From contig NZ_RQTJ01000009.1 in assembly GCF_003858535.1 (NCBI RefSeq), positions 1 through 64,000 of the forward strand: DNA of 64,000 nt, given 5' to 3'. This document shows positions 18,965-28,504 of this stretch, one piece after another; positions within the stretch are counted from its first letter, which is position 1, and the number at the start of each line of letters is the position of its first letter. This DNA is from Paenimyroides viscosum. Lineage in GTDB: Bacteria > Bacteroidota > Bacteroidia > Flavobacteriales > Flavobacteriaceae. The notes under the pieces were generated by a model that saw only the letters and a list, made by a program, of their open reading frames with translations, was not told where the DNA came from and did not search any database. A program made the translations under genes and the position numbers.

Positions 18965-19849
18965 TTAGTAATTCCACAAATCATCTTCAAAATCACGGAT
19001 AGATTCTTTGATGCGTTCTGCTTCTAACAATTGCATCATAGCATTTTCACGAACATATTCGCTTATATTTCTATCACCGTAAACATTGTCTGTTTTATAG
19101 ATTGTTCCTGCAAATTTTCGTGCATTAAACAAAAAGTCATAGTTTGTTTGTAAAGCAGAATTCTTCTCGTTAAATGCATACGTATTGTATAAAATTTCAC
19201 GCGCATCTGGAAAGAATATCCAGAATAAAGGAACTGCTTGTTCAAACTCTGTTCCTTTTGTAGCTAAATCAGTAACAACAGGAGCTAAACCTAATAAACG
19301 GTATTTTAATTCACCTGCATTACGATCTAAAAACCACATACCCATTATACGGTACTCTTTCACATCGGTTGGACGAATTACAACATCATAAATATATTGT
19401 CTGTCAATTGTACCTTCTAACATGTATTGCTCTTTCCCAGCTTCTGCAGTATCAGTACGTACAAACTTAGATTCAAGTTCTTTAAGATCTAATTTTCTTT
19501 TAAAAGTATCGTCGTCATAAACCTCAGTTATTTTTTTGGTCATAACTGCATCTTTCAAAACATTCCATAAAGGTTTACGGTCAATAGTTTCTTCTAAAGG
19601 AAAGTAATAAACCAAGTTTTGTCTTTGATCTAAAGGCAATACTTCCCATACTTTTTTCTGAAAAATAGCATCACGATCATTTACATATTCATAAGCCATT
19701 GGACCATCGGCTTTGGCATAAATCTGTTCAATTGATTCATCGCCAATTTCTGCTGCCGTTCTAGCATTTAATATATTGTTCTGAGCAAAACTTACACCAG
19801 TCACAATAAACGCACTAACGGCAAAAAATAAATTTTTAATATTTTTCAT
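18965..19849 (-). CDS. gldN: Type IX secretion/gliding protein GldN
   Basis: GldN is a periplasmic component that works with GldK in the ring-shaped T9SS assembly at the outer membrane. The 294-residue protein has a cleavable signal peptide (about 1-22, ending SFAQ). The family pattern LPLDQRQNLVYYFPL and the central ITEVYDDDTF region are present, and the length is typical. It is the last gene of gldKLMN, 14 bases after gldM, and is followed by a strong terminator. Confidence 0.95.
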   Translation of the reverse strand: MKNIKNLFFAVSAFIVTGVSFAQNNILNARTAAEIGDESIEQIYAKADGPMAYEYVNDRDAIFQKKVWEVLPLDQRQNLVYYFPLEETIDRKPLWNVLKDAVMTKKITEVYDDDTFKRKLDLKELESKFVRTDTAEAGKEQYMLEGTIDRQYIYDVVIRPTDVKEYRIMGMWFLDRNAGELKYRLLGLAPVVTDLATKGTEFEQAVPLFWIFFPDAREILYNTYAFNEKNSALQTNYDFLFNARKFAGTIYKTDNVYGDRNISEYVRENAMMQLLEAERIKESIRDFEDDLWNY

Positions 19850-19863
19850 AAATCCAAATTTTA

Positions 19864-21435
19864 TTATTGAATTGTAAAAGTTGCATCAGTTGGATCTTTA
19901 ACAATCACATTACTTGCTGCTCCCTCTAACTTCGTTTTGATATTAGTAATACGAACTACATCACCAGGACGTAAACGATTTGCTTTTGTTTTAGCAGATT
20001 CTGATAATGTTGTACCATTTATAACTTCTGACCCAACACCTGGGAAAACAATCGTAAATTGAGTTACGCGTAAATTTACATCAAAATCAAAATCTTCAAA
20101 TTTAGAACTAACAGAAACTTGTGCTAAGTTACTTGCCGGACCTTTTGCATTTGGTTCCCCACGTACATATCCACGAGGACGAGGAAGTGCCTTAATTCTA
20201 AATACTTGCTTAGAGCTAATAGCTTTACCATCGGGCATGGTTCCAGTAGCTGTAATAACTGCTTCTTTACCAGCAGTTGGTGTAAACATGAACTTCCCGT
20301 TACCAACTCTTTTTAAAGAACCATTTGTAGCTGATGCAGATACTTTATCAGAAGTAATACCTTCAACTGTTATAGAAATAGGGTTATCTAAACCAATATA
20401 AACTACGTTCATTTTATCTGCAGAAATAGTTGCAGAACTTGGACGGCTTACTACCATGTAGTTTGAATTTAAAATATCAACAACAACTGGTTTACCATCT
20501 TCCAAGAAAGTGAATTTCCCTGTAAATTTATGCTCTCCTAAGCCTGAAGCAACAGAAGTGCCTTCCACTTGCCCTGCTTTAATTCTTGATTGTGGAATGG
20601 TTGCACCATTTACTACAACAGAACTTGGAACAGTTGAAGTATCATAACGACCTAAAACCACTTTATACTTAATAGGCTCACCTTGATAATAAACAGCTTT
20701 ATCTGGAATTACCATTGCCTGGTAATTTTTCATAGAAGCCGCTTGCTTTAACGAGTTTCCTAAGAATAAGTTATACGCTTCGTTTTCTAATTGGCGAACG
20801 TCATTTTGCAATGAAGACAAATATGCCAAAGAAGAAACTGCTGGGTATCCTTTAAAATGGTAATCTAAATAAGGAATATCTTTTCCGTCTTTATTTTTTA
20901 CAGGGTTTGTTGCAAATTTCTTATCAATGTTTTTTTGTAAAAAACCATATTTTGTATCATCAGATACAATGTCTTTAAAGTCTTTTCTGAATTTTTCAAA
21001 TCGACCTACAATTTCTTGCCCTTTTGCAGACAAACCGTCTTTTTCAAACCATCCGTAATCAATTTCTTGCCCTTTGTCCATTTGTTCATAAGGCAATTTA
21101 TTGGTAACTGGATCGTTCACAAAACCTTTTGTTGCGTCACCTTTTAATGATCCTATATAGCTATAAAATTCATTCGAAAGAGCTTGAACTTTTTTAGCCA
21201 TTTCAAATGGTTGACCATATTTCTCAGGTTCATCGCTTGCTTTCATTGCTAAACCATCGAACAATACCTTATTTGTTCCATCGGTCATAACTTGATTAGC
21301 CTCTTCGAACTTTTCGTTCATTAATCCAAAAGCTGTTAAAACCTCTTTCGACATATTAAGTGCCATCATCGCAATGAACACTAAATACATCAGGTTAATC
21401 ATCTTTTGTCTTGGGGTTAGTTTTCCTCCTGCCAT
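19864..21435 (-). CDS. gldM: Type IX secretion/gliding motor protein GldM
   Basis: GldM is the periplasmic shaft of the proton-driven GldL-GldM motor. The 523-residue protein starts with MAGGKLTPRQKMINLMYLVF, the conserved cytoplasmic tip and single membrane helix (about 14-32). A helical region and several beta-rich domains follow. The C-terminal part (VSSKFEDFDFDVNLRVTQF) is the domain that contacts the GldK/GldN ring. It lies 30 bases after gldL. Confidence 0.96.
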   Translation of the reverse strand: MAGGKLTPRQKMINLMYLVFIAMMALNMSKEVLTAFGLMNEKFEEANQVMTDGTNKVLFDGLAMKASDEPEKYGQPFEMAKKVQALSNEFYSYIGSLKGDATKGFVNDPVTNKLPYEQMDKGQEIDYGWFEKDGLSAKGQEIVGRFEKFRKDFKDIVSDDTKYGFLQKNIDKKFATNPVKNKDGKDIPYLDYHFKGYPAVSSLAYLSSLQNDVRQLENEAYNLFLGNSLKQAASMKNYQAMVIPDKAVYYQGEPIKYKVVLGRYDTSTVPSSVVVNGATIPQSRIKAGQVEGTSVASGLGEHKFTGKFTFLEDGKPVVVDILNSNYMVVSRPSSATISADKMNVVYIGLDNPISITVEGITSDKVSASATNGSLKRVGNGKFMFTPTAGKEAVITATGTMPDGKAISSKQVFRIKALPRPRGYVRGEPNAKGPASNLAQVSVSSKFEDFDFDVNLRVTQFTIVFPGVGSEVINGTTLSESAKTKANRLRPGDVVRITNIKTKLEGAASNVIVKDPTDATFTIQ

Positions 21436-21465
21436 GTCTAATTAGATCTGATTTTAAAGTTAATA

Positions 21466-22236
21466 CTAATTAGCTGTTTTACCCATAGCAGATAACATTC
21501 CGCCGTAAACTGCATTTAAAGTTGATAAATTTGATGTTAAAGACATCATTTGTTCTTTTAATCGTAAATTATTTTCAGCAACTTCTTTGTTAATGTCAGC
21601 GTTTTTAGTAGCGCTTTCTAACTGTACTTTGTACATAGAGTTTAAAGATTCTAATTGTTGAGCAGCTTGTGCCATTTCTTCTGCATATCTGTTAGAAGAT
21701 GCAACTGTTTCAACTGTAGGAGCAATTCCTTTTGCTGCTGCTTCGAAATTTTTAATGCTGTCACGCAAACTTTCCATTAAGTTACCGTCTATTTTAGCTT
21801 CTCTTAAAATAGTATCTAATTTTTCAGATAATAAGCTTCTTTCCATTGTTGGTTGTGCTGCAACTACTTGTTGAGATGCTGCTGCGTAAGCTGGTGCTGC
21901 ACTTCTTGTTTGAACTGCTGGTGCTTGTTGTTGCGCACCACCTATTGAAGTTGTAGCAACAGTACCTGTAACACCAACATTACCTGCTACTTGCATAGCT
22001 CTTGGTTCACCTCCACCTAATTCAGGATAAACTCTTGTCCAATCTAAATCCTCGTCTACAGGCTCAAAAGCTGAAATAGCGAAAATTAACGCTTCTACTA
22101 AAAGACCTACAGTTAACATATTGTTACCGTTTAAAGGTCCAAATTCCATGTGTGTAATTTTAAATAAAGCACCTACGATTACAACTGCTGCTCCCATACC
22201 GTAGCAGAAATTCATTACTTTTTTTGGTATAGCCAT
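21466..22236 (-). CDS. gldL: Type IX secretion/gliding motor protein GldL
   Basis: GldL is the inner-membrane stator partner of GldM. Its 256 residues begin with two membrane helices (about 7-25 and 39-58). They hold the glutamate of HMEFGPLN and the EALIFAISAFEPVDEDLDW segment, which are conserved in the family and implicated in proton use. The cytoplasmic part has an Ala/Gln-rich linker (about 95-135) and a helical C terminus. It lies between gldK and gldM in the usual order. Confidence 0.95.
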   Translation of the reverse strand: MAIPKKVMNFCYGMGAAVVIVGALFKITHMEFGPLNGNNMLTVGLLVEALIFAISAFEPVDEDLDWTRVYPELGGGEPRAMQVAGNVGVTGTVATTSIGGAQQQAPAVQTRSAAPAYAAASQQVVAAQPTMERSLLSEKLDTILREAKIDGNLMESLRDSIKNFEAAAKGIAPTVETVASSNRYAEEMAQAAQQLESLNSMYKVQLESATKNADINKEVAENNLRLKEQMMSLTSNLSTLNAVYGGMLSAMGKTAN

Positions 22237-22285
22237 CTTATAATTTTGATTTTTAGTTAGTTAGTTTTAATATGTTGTCTTAATT

Positions 22286-23707
22286 TTATCTTGCATTTCT
22301 ACCACTTTGTGGTGCGTTTGCTTCGTTTAACAAACCTGGTCCTGGTGCTGAAACTACGGTTCTGAAACCTATGTAACAACGAGCAGAATCTGCATTTTCT
22401 TTATCACGTGTTGCCACTTGTAAGAAATAATGCGGATCTCTCCAAGAACCTCCACGAACAACTTTTAAAGGATTTGTTGTTGCTCTAGCTTTTGGCTTTA
22501 AACCTGATTGCATGATATACGAACCTTCATCATAAGCCGACTCTGTCCACTCTGCAACATTACCTGCCATATTATACAAGTTGTAACCATTTGGTTTATA
22601 AGAACGTGCTTCTGCTGTATATAAAGCTCCGTCTATCGCATAATCACCACGGTCTGGTTTAAAGTTAGCTAAGAAACAAGCTTTCTCGTCTGTTGTATAA
22701 GGACCTCCCCATGGGTACATTGCGTTTTTAAGACCACCACGAGCAGCATATTCCCACTCCGACTCATTAGGTATACGGTATTCGTATAAATTATGATTCA
22801 TTTTACGATCTGAAGTATATGCTTTCTTGTAAAGTGTTCTCCAAGCTGCAAAAGCTTTTGCTTGATGTTGCGTTACCCCTACAACAGGATACTCACCGTA
22901 CGCTTCGTGCCAGAAATATTCTCTGAACATTGGCTCGTTATATGAGTAGTTAAAGTTTTTAACCCATGTTGTTGTATCCGGGTAAACATTAATAATTTCT
23001 GTTTTTAAGAACTTTGCCTGACGGTTTCTAACTTCATTAGAACTATCATTTATGTAAGCATTTTCGTCCCACCAAGAATATTTAAAGTTTAACTTTTGAA
23101 CATCAAACGTTACCATTCCATTTAAATTCTGTGTTGCAGGAATGTACAATGAATCCATTACTTCCACATAATATTCGTCTGGGTAACGACGCGGATCAGT
23201 TACTAATCGCGCTTTTTTGTTTAAACGACGCCCTGCGTACTCATCATCATCCATTGCCATACTGTAATAGTTATCATACATATAACGATCGTATGCTGTT
23301 TGATTTTGATTTAACGAAGGATCTTGAACTTCTTGAAATGCAAACGCTCCAATTCCACCTGCCGTAGCATCCATTCCCATTTCATCTGCCATAATAGCCA
23401 AGCGGGTTCTTACAATAGAATCTTTAACAAACTCGACAAATTTTCGGTATTGGTTGTTTGTAACTTCTGTTTCATCCATATACATAGAACCAATAGTCAC
23501 TGAACGAGCTGGTGCGTCTTCAGCTCCAAGTAAATCTTCATGAGTTTTACCCATTGTGAAAGATCCACCCGGAATAAAAGCCATTCCCTGTGGCTTTTCG
23601 GTAATCCAGCGTTTCCCTTGCGTTCCTTCTAGTAGCTCTCCTCTGTCACCAGAACCACAACTGAACATTAACGAGGCAACCGCAGTAAGTGTAATGAACT
23701 TCTTCAT
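22286..23707 (-). CDS. gldK: Type IX secretion/gliding lipoprotein GldK
   Basis: GldK is an outer-membrane-associated lipoprotein that forms rings with GldN in the T9SS. The 473-residue protein has a lipobox with C17 (MFSC). It carries a formylglycine-generating-enzyme/sulfatase-modifying-type fold: PGGSFTMGKTHED, MDETEVTNNQYRKFV, the NESEWEYAARGG block, and VVRGGSWRDP near the C terminus. The family uses the fold for structure, not catalysis. It is the first gene of gldKLMN. A probable promoter lies at 23747-23777. Confidence 0.95.
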   Translation of the reverse strand: MKKFITLTAVASLMFSCGSGDRGELLEGTQGKRWITEKPQGMAFIPGGSFTMGKTHEDLLGAEDAPARSVTIGSMYMDETEVTNNQYRKFVEFVKDSIVRTRLAIMADEMGMDATAGGIGAFAFQEVQDPSLNQNQTAYDRYMYDNYYSMAMDDDEYAGRRLNKKARLVTDPRRYPDEYYVEVMDSLYIPATQNLNGMVTFDVQKLNFKYSWWDENAYINDSSNEVRNRQAKFLKTEIINVYPDTTTWVKNFNYSYNEPMFREYFWHEAYGEYPVVGVTQHQAKAFAAWRTLYKKAYTSDRKMNHNLYEYRIPNESEWEYAARGGLKNAMYPWGGPYTTDEKACFLANFKPDRGDYAIDGALYTAEARSYKPNGYNLYNMAGNVAEWTESAYDEGSYIMQSGLKPKARATTNPLKVVRGGSWRDPHYFLQVATRDKENADSARCYIGFRTVVSAPGPGLLNEANAPQSGRNAR

Positions 23708-23746
23708 ATATTAATTGGGGTTTTATTTTAAAAATTATTCAAAGCG

Positions 23747-23777
23747 TAAACCTATCTAATTATTTTTAAATATACAA
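23747..23777 (-). promoter_or_regulatory. Probable promoter of gldKLMN
   Basis: On the minus strand, TTG (23775-23777) and TAGGTTTA (23747-23754; one mismatch to TAnnTTTG) are separated by 20 bases. They lie about 40 bases before the gldK ATG. Confidence 0.5.
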
Positions 23778-23831
23778 CGAAATCTTAAAAAAAAATTTAA
23801 TTTATATTTAACAATTTATTTTAAAACATAG

Positions 23832-24968
23832 TTAACCTAACAATTTTTTGTTTGCACGCCACCATCTGTCGGGCACAACACTTTGTAAAGACTGCTTGTA
23901 ATCATCATAGCTACAAGGGAATAACACTTTACGACTGTCGTTTTCTAAACTGTTAATTTCGATCCACCAGCGTTCAGAAATATCGCTTTTAAAAAAAACC
24001 AATTCCTGTTCTTCTAGCGGCACTATATATTTTAAATAGGTTGATTTGCTAATATAGGGATATTCATTCATTCTGAAATTAAATCCTTCAACAAAATACC
24101 ATAAAATCTGCGTAATTAACAAACTTTTTTGCGAAATATTATCGATATTAAAAATACCAAAGCTACTTACACGGTCACTTAAGCCGGCGTAACGTGCTAA
24201 CGCACAGATTTCTCGCCCATCGAAACCATTTGGATTAAACTGCGAAAAAAATCCTAAATCGGCTGATTTTACCGCATTAATATCCAAGCTTACAATATCA
24301 GCATCGCGCAATACCGGTTCAGCAATTTTAACATCTGTAATGATTTCTCCCAAACGATACGCTTCAAAATACATTTTATCAATCAGATCGATTTCTTCCT
24401 GCGAATTAAAATAGGTTTGATATCCCAACACGCTGAAATTATACAGATTATTGGGTGCATCCATGATAATGCGGGTCATGAAATTTTCTGACGGATTTTC
24501 AACATCTGCAGCTACATCAATTTTATTATCGATACAAACCAGATTCACGTTTTGTTCCAATGCATCGTATCCGCGGTACATACCTAAAGTTAAATCTTGT
24601 GATCCGCCTAAAACAATCGGCACGATATTCTGCTTTAACAGATCGGCAACGAGCATTTTCACGGCAATATAGGTATCTTCTATACTTTCGCCTGCTTCAA
24701 TGGTTCCTAAATCGATTATTTTTTTTGTCCAGTTTCCCGGAAAAAGCTGATAAAGATTCTTTCTGAATTCATCGAAACCAACATCGTCAATAGTATTTGA
24801 AACTCCGCGATTTTCGTTTATGGTGATAATTGCCAACTGCACATTCTCTGTTTCGGGCAACGATTTTTGGGTATGAATTCCCATTGTTTTACCCAACGAA
24901 TGTTTAGGCAATGTATTAATAAACTGCTCTAATTCGGTAGAAATCGGCTTTAAAATTTCGTACATCAT
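23832..24968 (-). CDS. Arginase/formimidoylglutamase-fold protein with degraded metal site
   Basis: This 378-residue protein has the ureohydrolase alpha/beta fold and would be annotated as formimidoylglutamase or arginase family. The three metal-binding motifs are altered. The usual GGDH is GGSQ, DAHxD is DNKID, and DxD is DIN. Three of the six expected Mn ligands are therefore not His/Asp (Q, K and N instead). It is unlikely to be an active Mn-dependent ureohydrolase; a structural or binding role is my inference. It sits between topA (6 bases upstream) and gldK (124 bases downstream) on the same strand. Confidence 0.8.
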   Translation of the reverse strand: MMYEILKPISTELEQFINTLPKHSLGKTMGIHTQKSLPETENVQLAIITINENRGVSNTIDDVGFDEFRKNLYQLFPGNWTKKIIDLGTIEAGESIEDTYIAVKMLVADLLKQNIVPIVLGGSQDLTLGMYRGYDALEQNVNLVCIDNKIDVAADVENPSENFMTRIIMDAPNNLYNFSVLGYQTYFNSQEEIDLIDKMYFEAYRLGEIITDVKIAEPVLRDADIVSLDINAVKSADLGFFSQFNPNGFDGREICALARYAGLSDRVSSFGIFNIDNISQKSLLITQILWYFVEGFNFRMNEYPYISKSTYLKYIVPLEEQELVFFKSDISERWWIEINSLENDSRKVLFPCSYDDYKQSLQSVVPDRWWRANKKLLG

Positions 24969-24974
24969 AACGCA

Positions 24975-27509
24975 TTATTTTTTTGTTGTACGTTTAGTAG
25001 CTGCTGTCTTAGTTGTTTTAGCTGCCGGTTTTTTAGCTGCGGTTTTCTTTACAGTTGTCTTTTTAGCGGGAGTTTTAGCTTCGATCATTTTTTGGATTTC
25101 TTCTAAAGTTAAAGCGGCTGCATCAATATCTTTACTTAATTCGATTTTCACTTTTCCTTTTAAAATAACCGATCTGCCCCAACGTGCTTTTTCAACACGA
25201 ATGCCTTCTTCTCTAAAATCGTGAATAACCTTGTCTTTTTCTTTCTGAATTTTATCTTCGATCAATTCTTCTACATCATTTGTTGAAAGATTATCGAAAT
25301 TATATTTTTTGTTTACGTTGATGAACATGTTGTTCCATTTGATAAACGGACCAAAACGACCAACACCTTTTTGAACCGGCAAACCTTGATAAATGGCAAT
25401 TGGCGCATCGGCTTTTTGTTTTTCTTTGATCAATTCTACAGCGCGATTTAACGTTACATCTAACGGATCTTCGCCTTTTGCAAGCGATACAAACATTTCG
25501 GCATAACGCACATACGGACCAAAACGACCATTGTTAACTTCGATTTTTTCGCCTTCATATTCTCCTAATTGTTTTGGCAACAAAAATAACTGAAGCGCTT
25601 CTTCTAAACCTATGGTTCCTATGTTTTGAGATGGATTTAAACTCGCAAACTGTTTTTCTTCGTCTTCGGCATCGCCAATTTGCGCTACAGGTCCAAATTT
25701 TCCTAAACGCACCAAAACAACTTTTCCTGATTTTGGATCGTTTCCTAAAATACGTTCACCCGATTCGCGTTCTGCATTTTTCTCAACATCGATTACCGTT
25801 GGATGAAAATGACTGTAAAATTCGTTCATCATTTTTGTCCAATCTAAATTTCCTTCCGCTATTTCATCGAAACTTCCTTCAACGCGAGCCGTGAAATTAT
25901 AATCTAAAATGGTTTCGAAATTTTTCACCAAGAAATCGGTAACAATATTTCCTATATCTGTTGGGATTAATTTTCCTTTATCGGCACCCACTTTTTCTAA
26001 TTGAGTTGCTGTAGAAATTTTATCATTCTGTAAACGCAACAACTGATAATTACGCTCTGTTCCTTCGGTTGTTCCTTTTTCTACATAATTACGGGCGATG
26101 ATGGTTGAAATTGTCGGTGCATACGTTGACGGACGACCAATTCCCAATTCTTCTAACTTTTTAACCAAAGCGGCTTCGGTATAACGAGCCAGCGGACGTG
26201 AAAAACGCTGTGTAGCTGTAATGCCGTTGCTTACCAAAAGTTCGTTCACTTTCATTGCAGGCAACAAACCTTCTTGTTCTTCGTCTTCATCGTCGTTTCC
26301 TTCTAAATAAACTTTTAAAAATCCTTCAAAAAGTAAAACTTCACCCGTTGCAACAAAATGCTGGTTGTGTTTATTGGCAACAATGGTAACGTTGGTACGC
26401 TCTAACTGCGCATCGCTCATTTGTGAAGCTAAGGTACGTTTCCAGATTAATTCGTACAAACGCGCCTGATCACGATCAATACTTACCGTATGTTTAGACA
26501 TATCTGTCGGACGAATTGCCTCGTGCGCTTCTTGTGCACCTTTTGCTTTTGTAGAAAAATTGCGTGGTTTACTGAATTCTTTTCCGTAAAAATTCACAAT
26601 TTCTGTTTCGGCAGCTTTTATGGCATCTTGTGAAAGGTTTACGCTATCGGTTCTCATATATGTAATCAATCCGCTTTCGTACAAACGCTGTGCTAACATC
26701 ATGGTTTGCGAAACAGAATAATACAGTTTACGCGATGCTTCCTGTTGTAAAGTTGATGTGGTAAACGGTGCTGCCGGAGATTTTTTTGCCGGCTTGGTTT
26801 CTAAATCGGAAACCTTAAATTGCGCACCTATATTTTGTTCTAAAAAAGCTTGAGCTTCTTCTTGTGTTTTAAAGTTTTTAGGCAATTTAGCTTTGAACGA
26901 TTTACCGTTTGCCGCCACAAATTCTGCCGAAATATTGAATGATGATTCGGTGTTAAAACCTTCAATTTCACGTTCGCGTTCTACAATTAATCGAACAGAA
27001 ACAGATTGTACACGACCAGCAGATAAACCAGCACGTACTTTTTTCCATAAAACCGGCGACAATTCGTAACCAACCAAACGGTCTAAAACACGGCGTGCCT
27101 GTTGTGCGTTAACCAAATTATAATCTATGGTACGCGGATTTTCTATTGCTTTTTGAATGGCTGTTTTGGTAATCTCGTGAAAAACGATACGCTTTGTATT
27201 TTCTTCTTTCAATTTTAATTCTTCTGCTAAATGCCAAGCAATTGCCTCACCCTCGCGATCCTCATCGGATGCTAACCAAACCATTTCGGCTTTTTTAGAC
27301 AGGTCTTTCAGTTTTTTAACAACCGCTTTTTTATCGGCAGAAACTTCGTATTTCGGTTTAAAATTATTATCAATATCAACACCAATTTCTTTTGAAGGTA
27401 AATCGGCAATGTGCCCAAAACTTGATTCTACCTGATAATCTTTCCCTAAAAATTTTTCTATCGTTTTTGCCTTTGCAGGCGACTCTACAATCACTAAATT
27501 CTTTGCCAT
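24975..27509 (-). CDS. topA: DNA topoisomerase I
   Basis: This is a type IA topoisomerase that relaxes negative supercoils. The 844-residue protein has the TOPRIM domain (VIVESPAKAKTIEKFLG at 6-22 and ASDEDREGEAIAWHL near 80-94). The catalytic tyrosine is near residue 290 in TYMRTDSVNLS. Instead of zinc fingers, the C terminus has repeated topo-C modules (GRFGPY and GRFGPF) and a Lys/Ala/Thr-rich tail from about 812 that could bind DNA. The arginase-like gene follows after 6 bases. Confidence 0.97.
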   Translation of the reverse strand: MAKNLVIVESPAKAKTIEKFLGKDYQVESSFGHIADLPSKEIGVDIDNNFKPKYEVSADKKAVVKKLKDLSKKAEMVWLASDEDREGEAIAWHLAEELKLKEENTKRIVFHEITKTAIQKAIENPRTIDYNLVNAQQARRVLDRLVGYELSPVLWKKVRAGLSAGRVQSVSVRLIVEREREIEGFNTESSFNISAEFVAANGKSFKAKLPKNFKTQEEAQAFLEQNIGAQFKVSDLETKPAKKSPAAPFTTSTLQQEASRKLYYSVSQTMMLAQRLYESGLITYMRTDSVNLSQDAIKAAETEIVNFYGKEFSKPRNFSTKAKGAQEAHEAIRPTDMSKHTVSIDRDQARLYELIWKRTLASQMSDAQLERTNVTIVANKHNQHFVATGEVLLFEGFLKVYLEGNDDEDEEQEGLLPAMKVNELLVSNGITATQRFSRPLARYTEAALVKKLEELGIGRPSTYAPTISTIIARNYVEKGTTEGTERNYQLLRLQNDKISTATQLEKVGADKGKLIPTDIGNIVTDFLVKNFETILDYNFTARVEGSFDEIAEGNLDWTKMMNEFYSHFHPTVIDVEKNAERESGERILGNDPKSGKVVLVRLGKFGPVAQIGDAEDEEKQFASLNPSQNIGTIGLEEALQLFLLPKQLGEYEGEKIEVNNGRFGPYVRYAEMFVSLAKGEDPLDVTLNRAVELIKEKQKADAPIAIYQGLPVQKGVGRFGPFIKWNNMFINVNKKYNFDNLSTNDVEELIEDKIQKEKDKVIHDFREEGIRVEKARWGRSVILKGKVKIELSKDIDAAALTLEEIQKMIEAKTPAKKTTVKKTAAKKPAAKTTKTAATKRTTKK

Positions 27510-27529
27510 TCGTTTCTTTATTTGAAAAG

Positions 27530-27537
27530 CAAAAGTA
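27530..27537 (-). promoter_or_regulatory. -7 element of the topA promoter
   Basis: On the minus strand TACTTTTG fits TAnnTTTG exactly and lies 20 bases before the topA ATG. Confidence 0.65.
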
Positions 27538-27572
27538 TATGATTTTTTTAAATTAGCGTTTTTTTGATTTTT

Positions 27573-28502
27573 TTAATTGTATTGTTTTAAATTTTGAGAG
27601 ATGATTTTCTTTACGATTTGAACTAGTTTTTTTGGCTCAACTACCTTAATTTGATGGTTGTGCGATAATATTTCGGATACCAATTCCATTGTTGGAATTA
27701 CTTGTAAACTAATTATTGTTTTGCCGTTTACTATTTCGGTTTTTTGTGATTGATGAATAGGCAGTGTGCTAAAATACTTACCGTATTCTATGGAAGTTTC
27801 AATTTTAACAGTTGTTTTTTCCGAAAAACCATCTAACGGTTTTGTGGTTACGCCCATAAAATCTTTAAAGTGGTTTTGAATATCAATGGGATCTTTCAAA
27901 ATGAATTCGGTAGTTACTTCGCAATTGTAAATTCTATCCAAAGCAAAAGTTTTCAACACATTTATTTTTTGTCCGTCTTTAATTTCAAAACCTACCACAT
28001 ACCAACGACTTTTACTTTCTTTTAAAGCCAGCGGCATCAGTTTGCGTTTGTGTGCTTTGTACTGATCAAACTTTTGATAATTAAATTCCAGATGTTTTTT
28101 AAAACAGATAGCTTCTTTAATAGTAGAATAATTTTCTAATCCGGTAACTTTTCGGTTATCGATCAAAATAAAATTATTGTTAGATACATCTTGGGCAATA
28201 TTCAGCATCTTTAAGCTTTCAATGGTAAAAAGCTGGCTGTTTTTCGATGTTTTTTGTGATGCATCATCTAGCAAAATATATTTCATTTTTGCTTTATTGT
28301 ACACAATTTTAATTTTTAAAGACGATTCAATATCCTTTAAATCGCGCTGAAAAGTTCGTAACGATACGCTGTGATCTTCATCAATAAAAGAATTTTTCAG
28401 TTTATCGTTCAATTCAGAAAATGTCAATCCATTTTCGCCCTGAAGCTGAAAAATTTCTACAATTCGTGTTAGTCTGCTTATTAAGTTGTGTTTGTTAGCC
28501 AT
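27573..28502 (-). CDS. WYL-domain transcriptional regulator
   Basis: This 309-residue regulator has an N-terminal winged helix (about 5-60, LISRLTRIVEIFQLQ to SELNDKLKNSF), a central helical linker, and a WYL domain (about 130-210) with SRWYVVGFEI, followed by a C-terminal extension module. WYL domains bind nucleic acid or nucleotide ligands and often control stress or defence genes. It lies 2 bases after the SLOG-like gene, so the two are co-transcribed. It could regulate the unit or respond to a ligand linked to its partner. Confidence 0.85.
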   Translation of the reverse strand: MANKHNLISRLTRIVEIFQLQGENGLTFSELNDKLKNSFIDEDHSVSLRTFQRDLKDIESSLKIKIVYNKAKMKYILLDDASQKTSKNSQLFTIESLKMLNIAQDVSNNNFILIDNRKVTGLENYSTIKEAICFKKHLEFNYQKFDQYKAHKRKLMPLALKESKSRWYVVGFEIKDGQKINVLKTFALDRIYNCEVTTEFILKDPIDIQNHFKDFMGVTTKPLDGFSEKTTVKIETSIEYGKYFSTLPIHQSQKTEIVNGKTIISLQVIPTMELVSEILSHNHQIKVVEPKKLVQIVKKIISQNLKQYN

Positions 28503-28504
28503 AA

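Noticed and set aside
23832-24968. Active formimidoylglutamase completing a hut pathway with the urocanase at 12 kb
   Set aside because: Three of six metal ligands are missing and the genes are 10 kb apart on opposite strands with no other hut gene.
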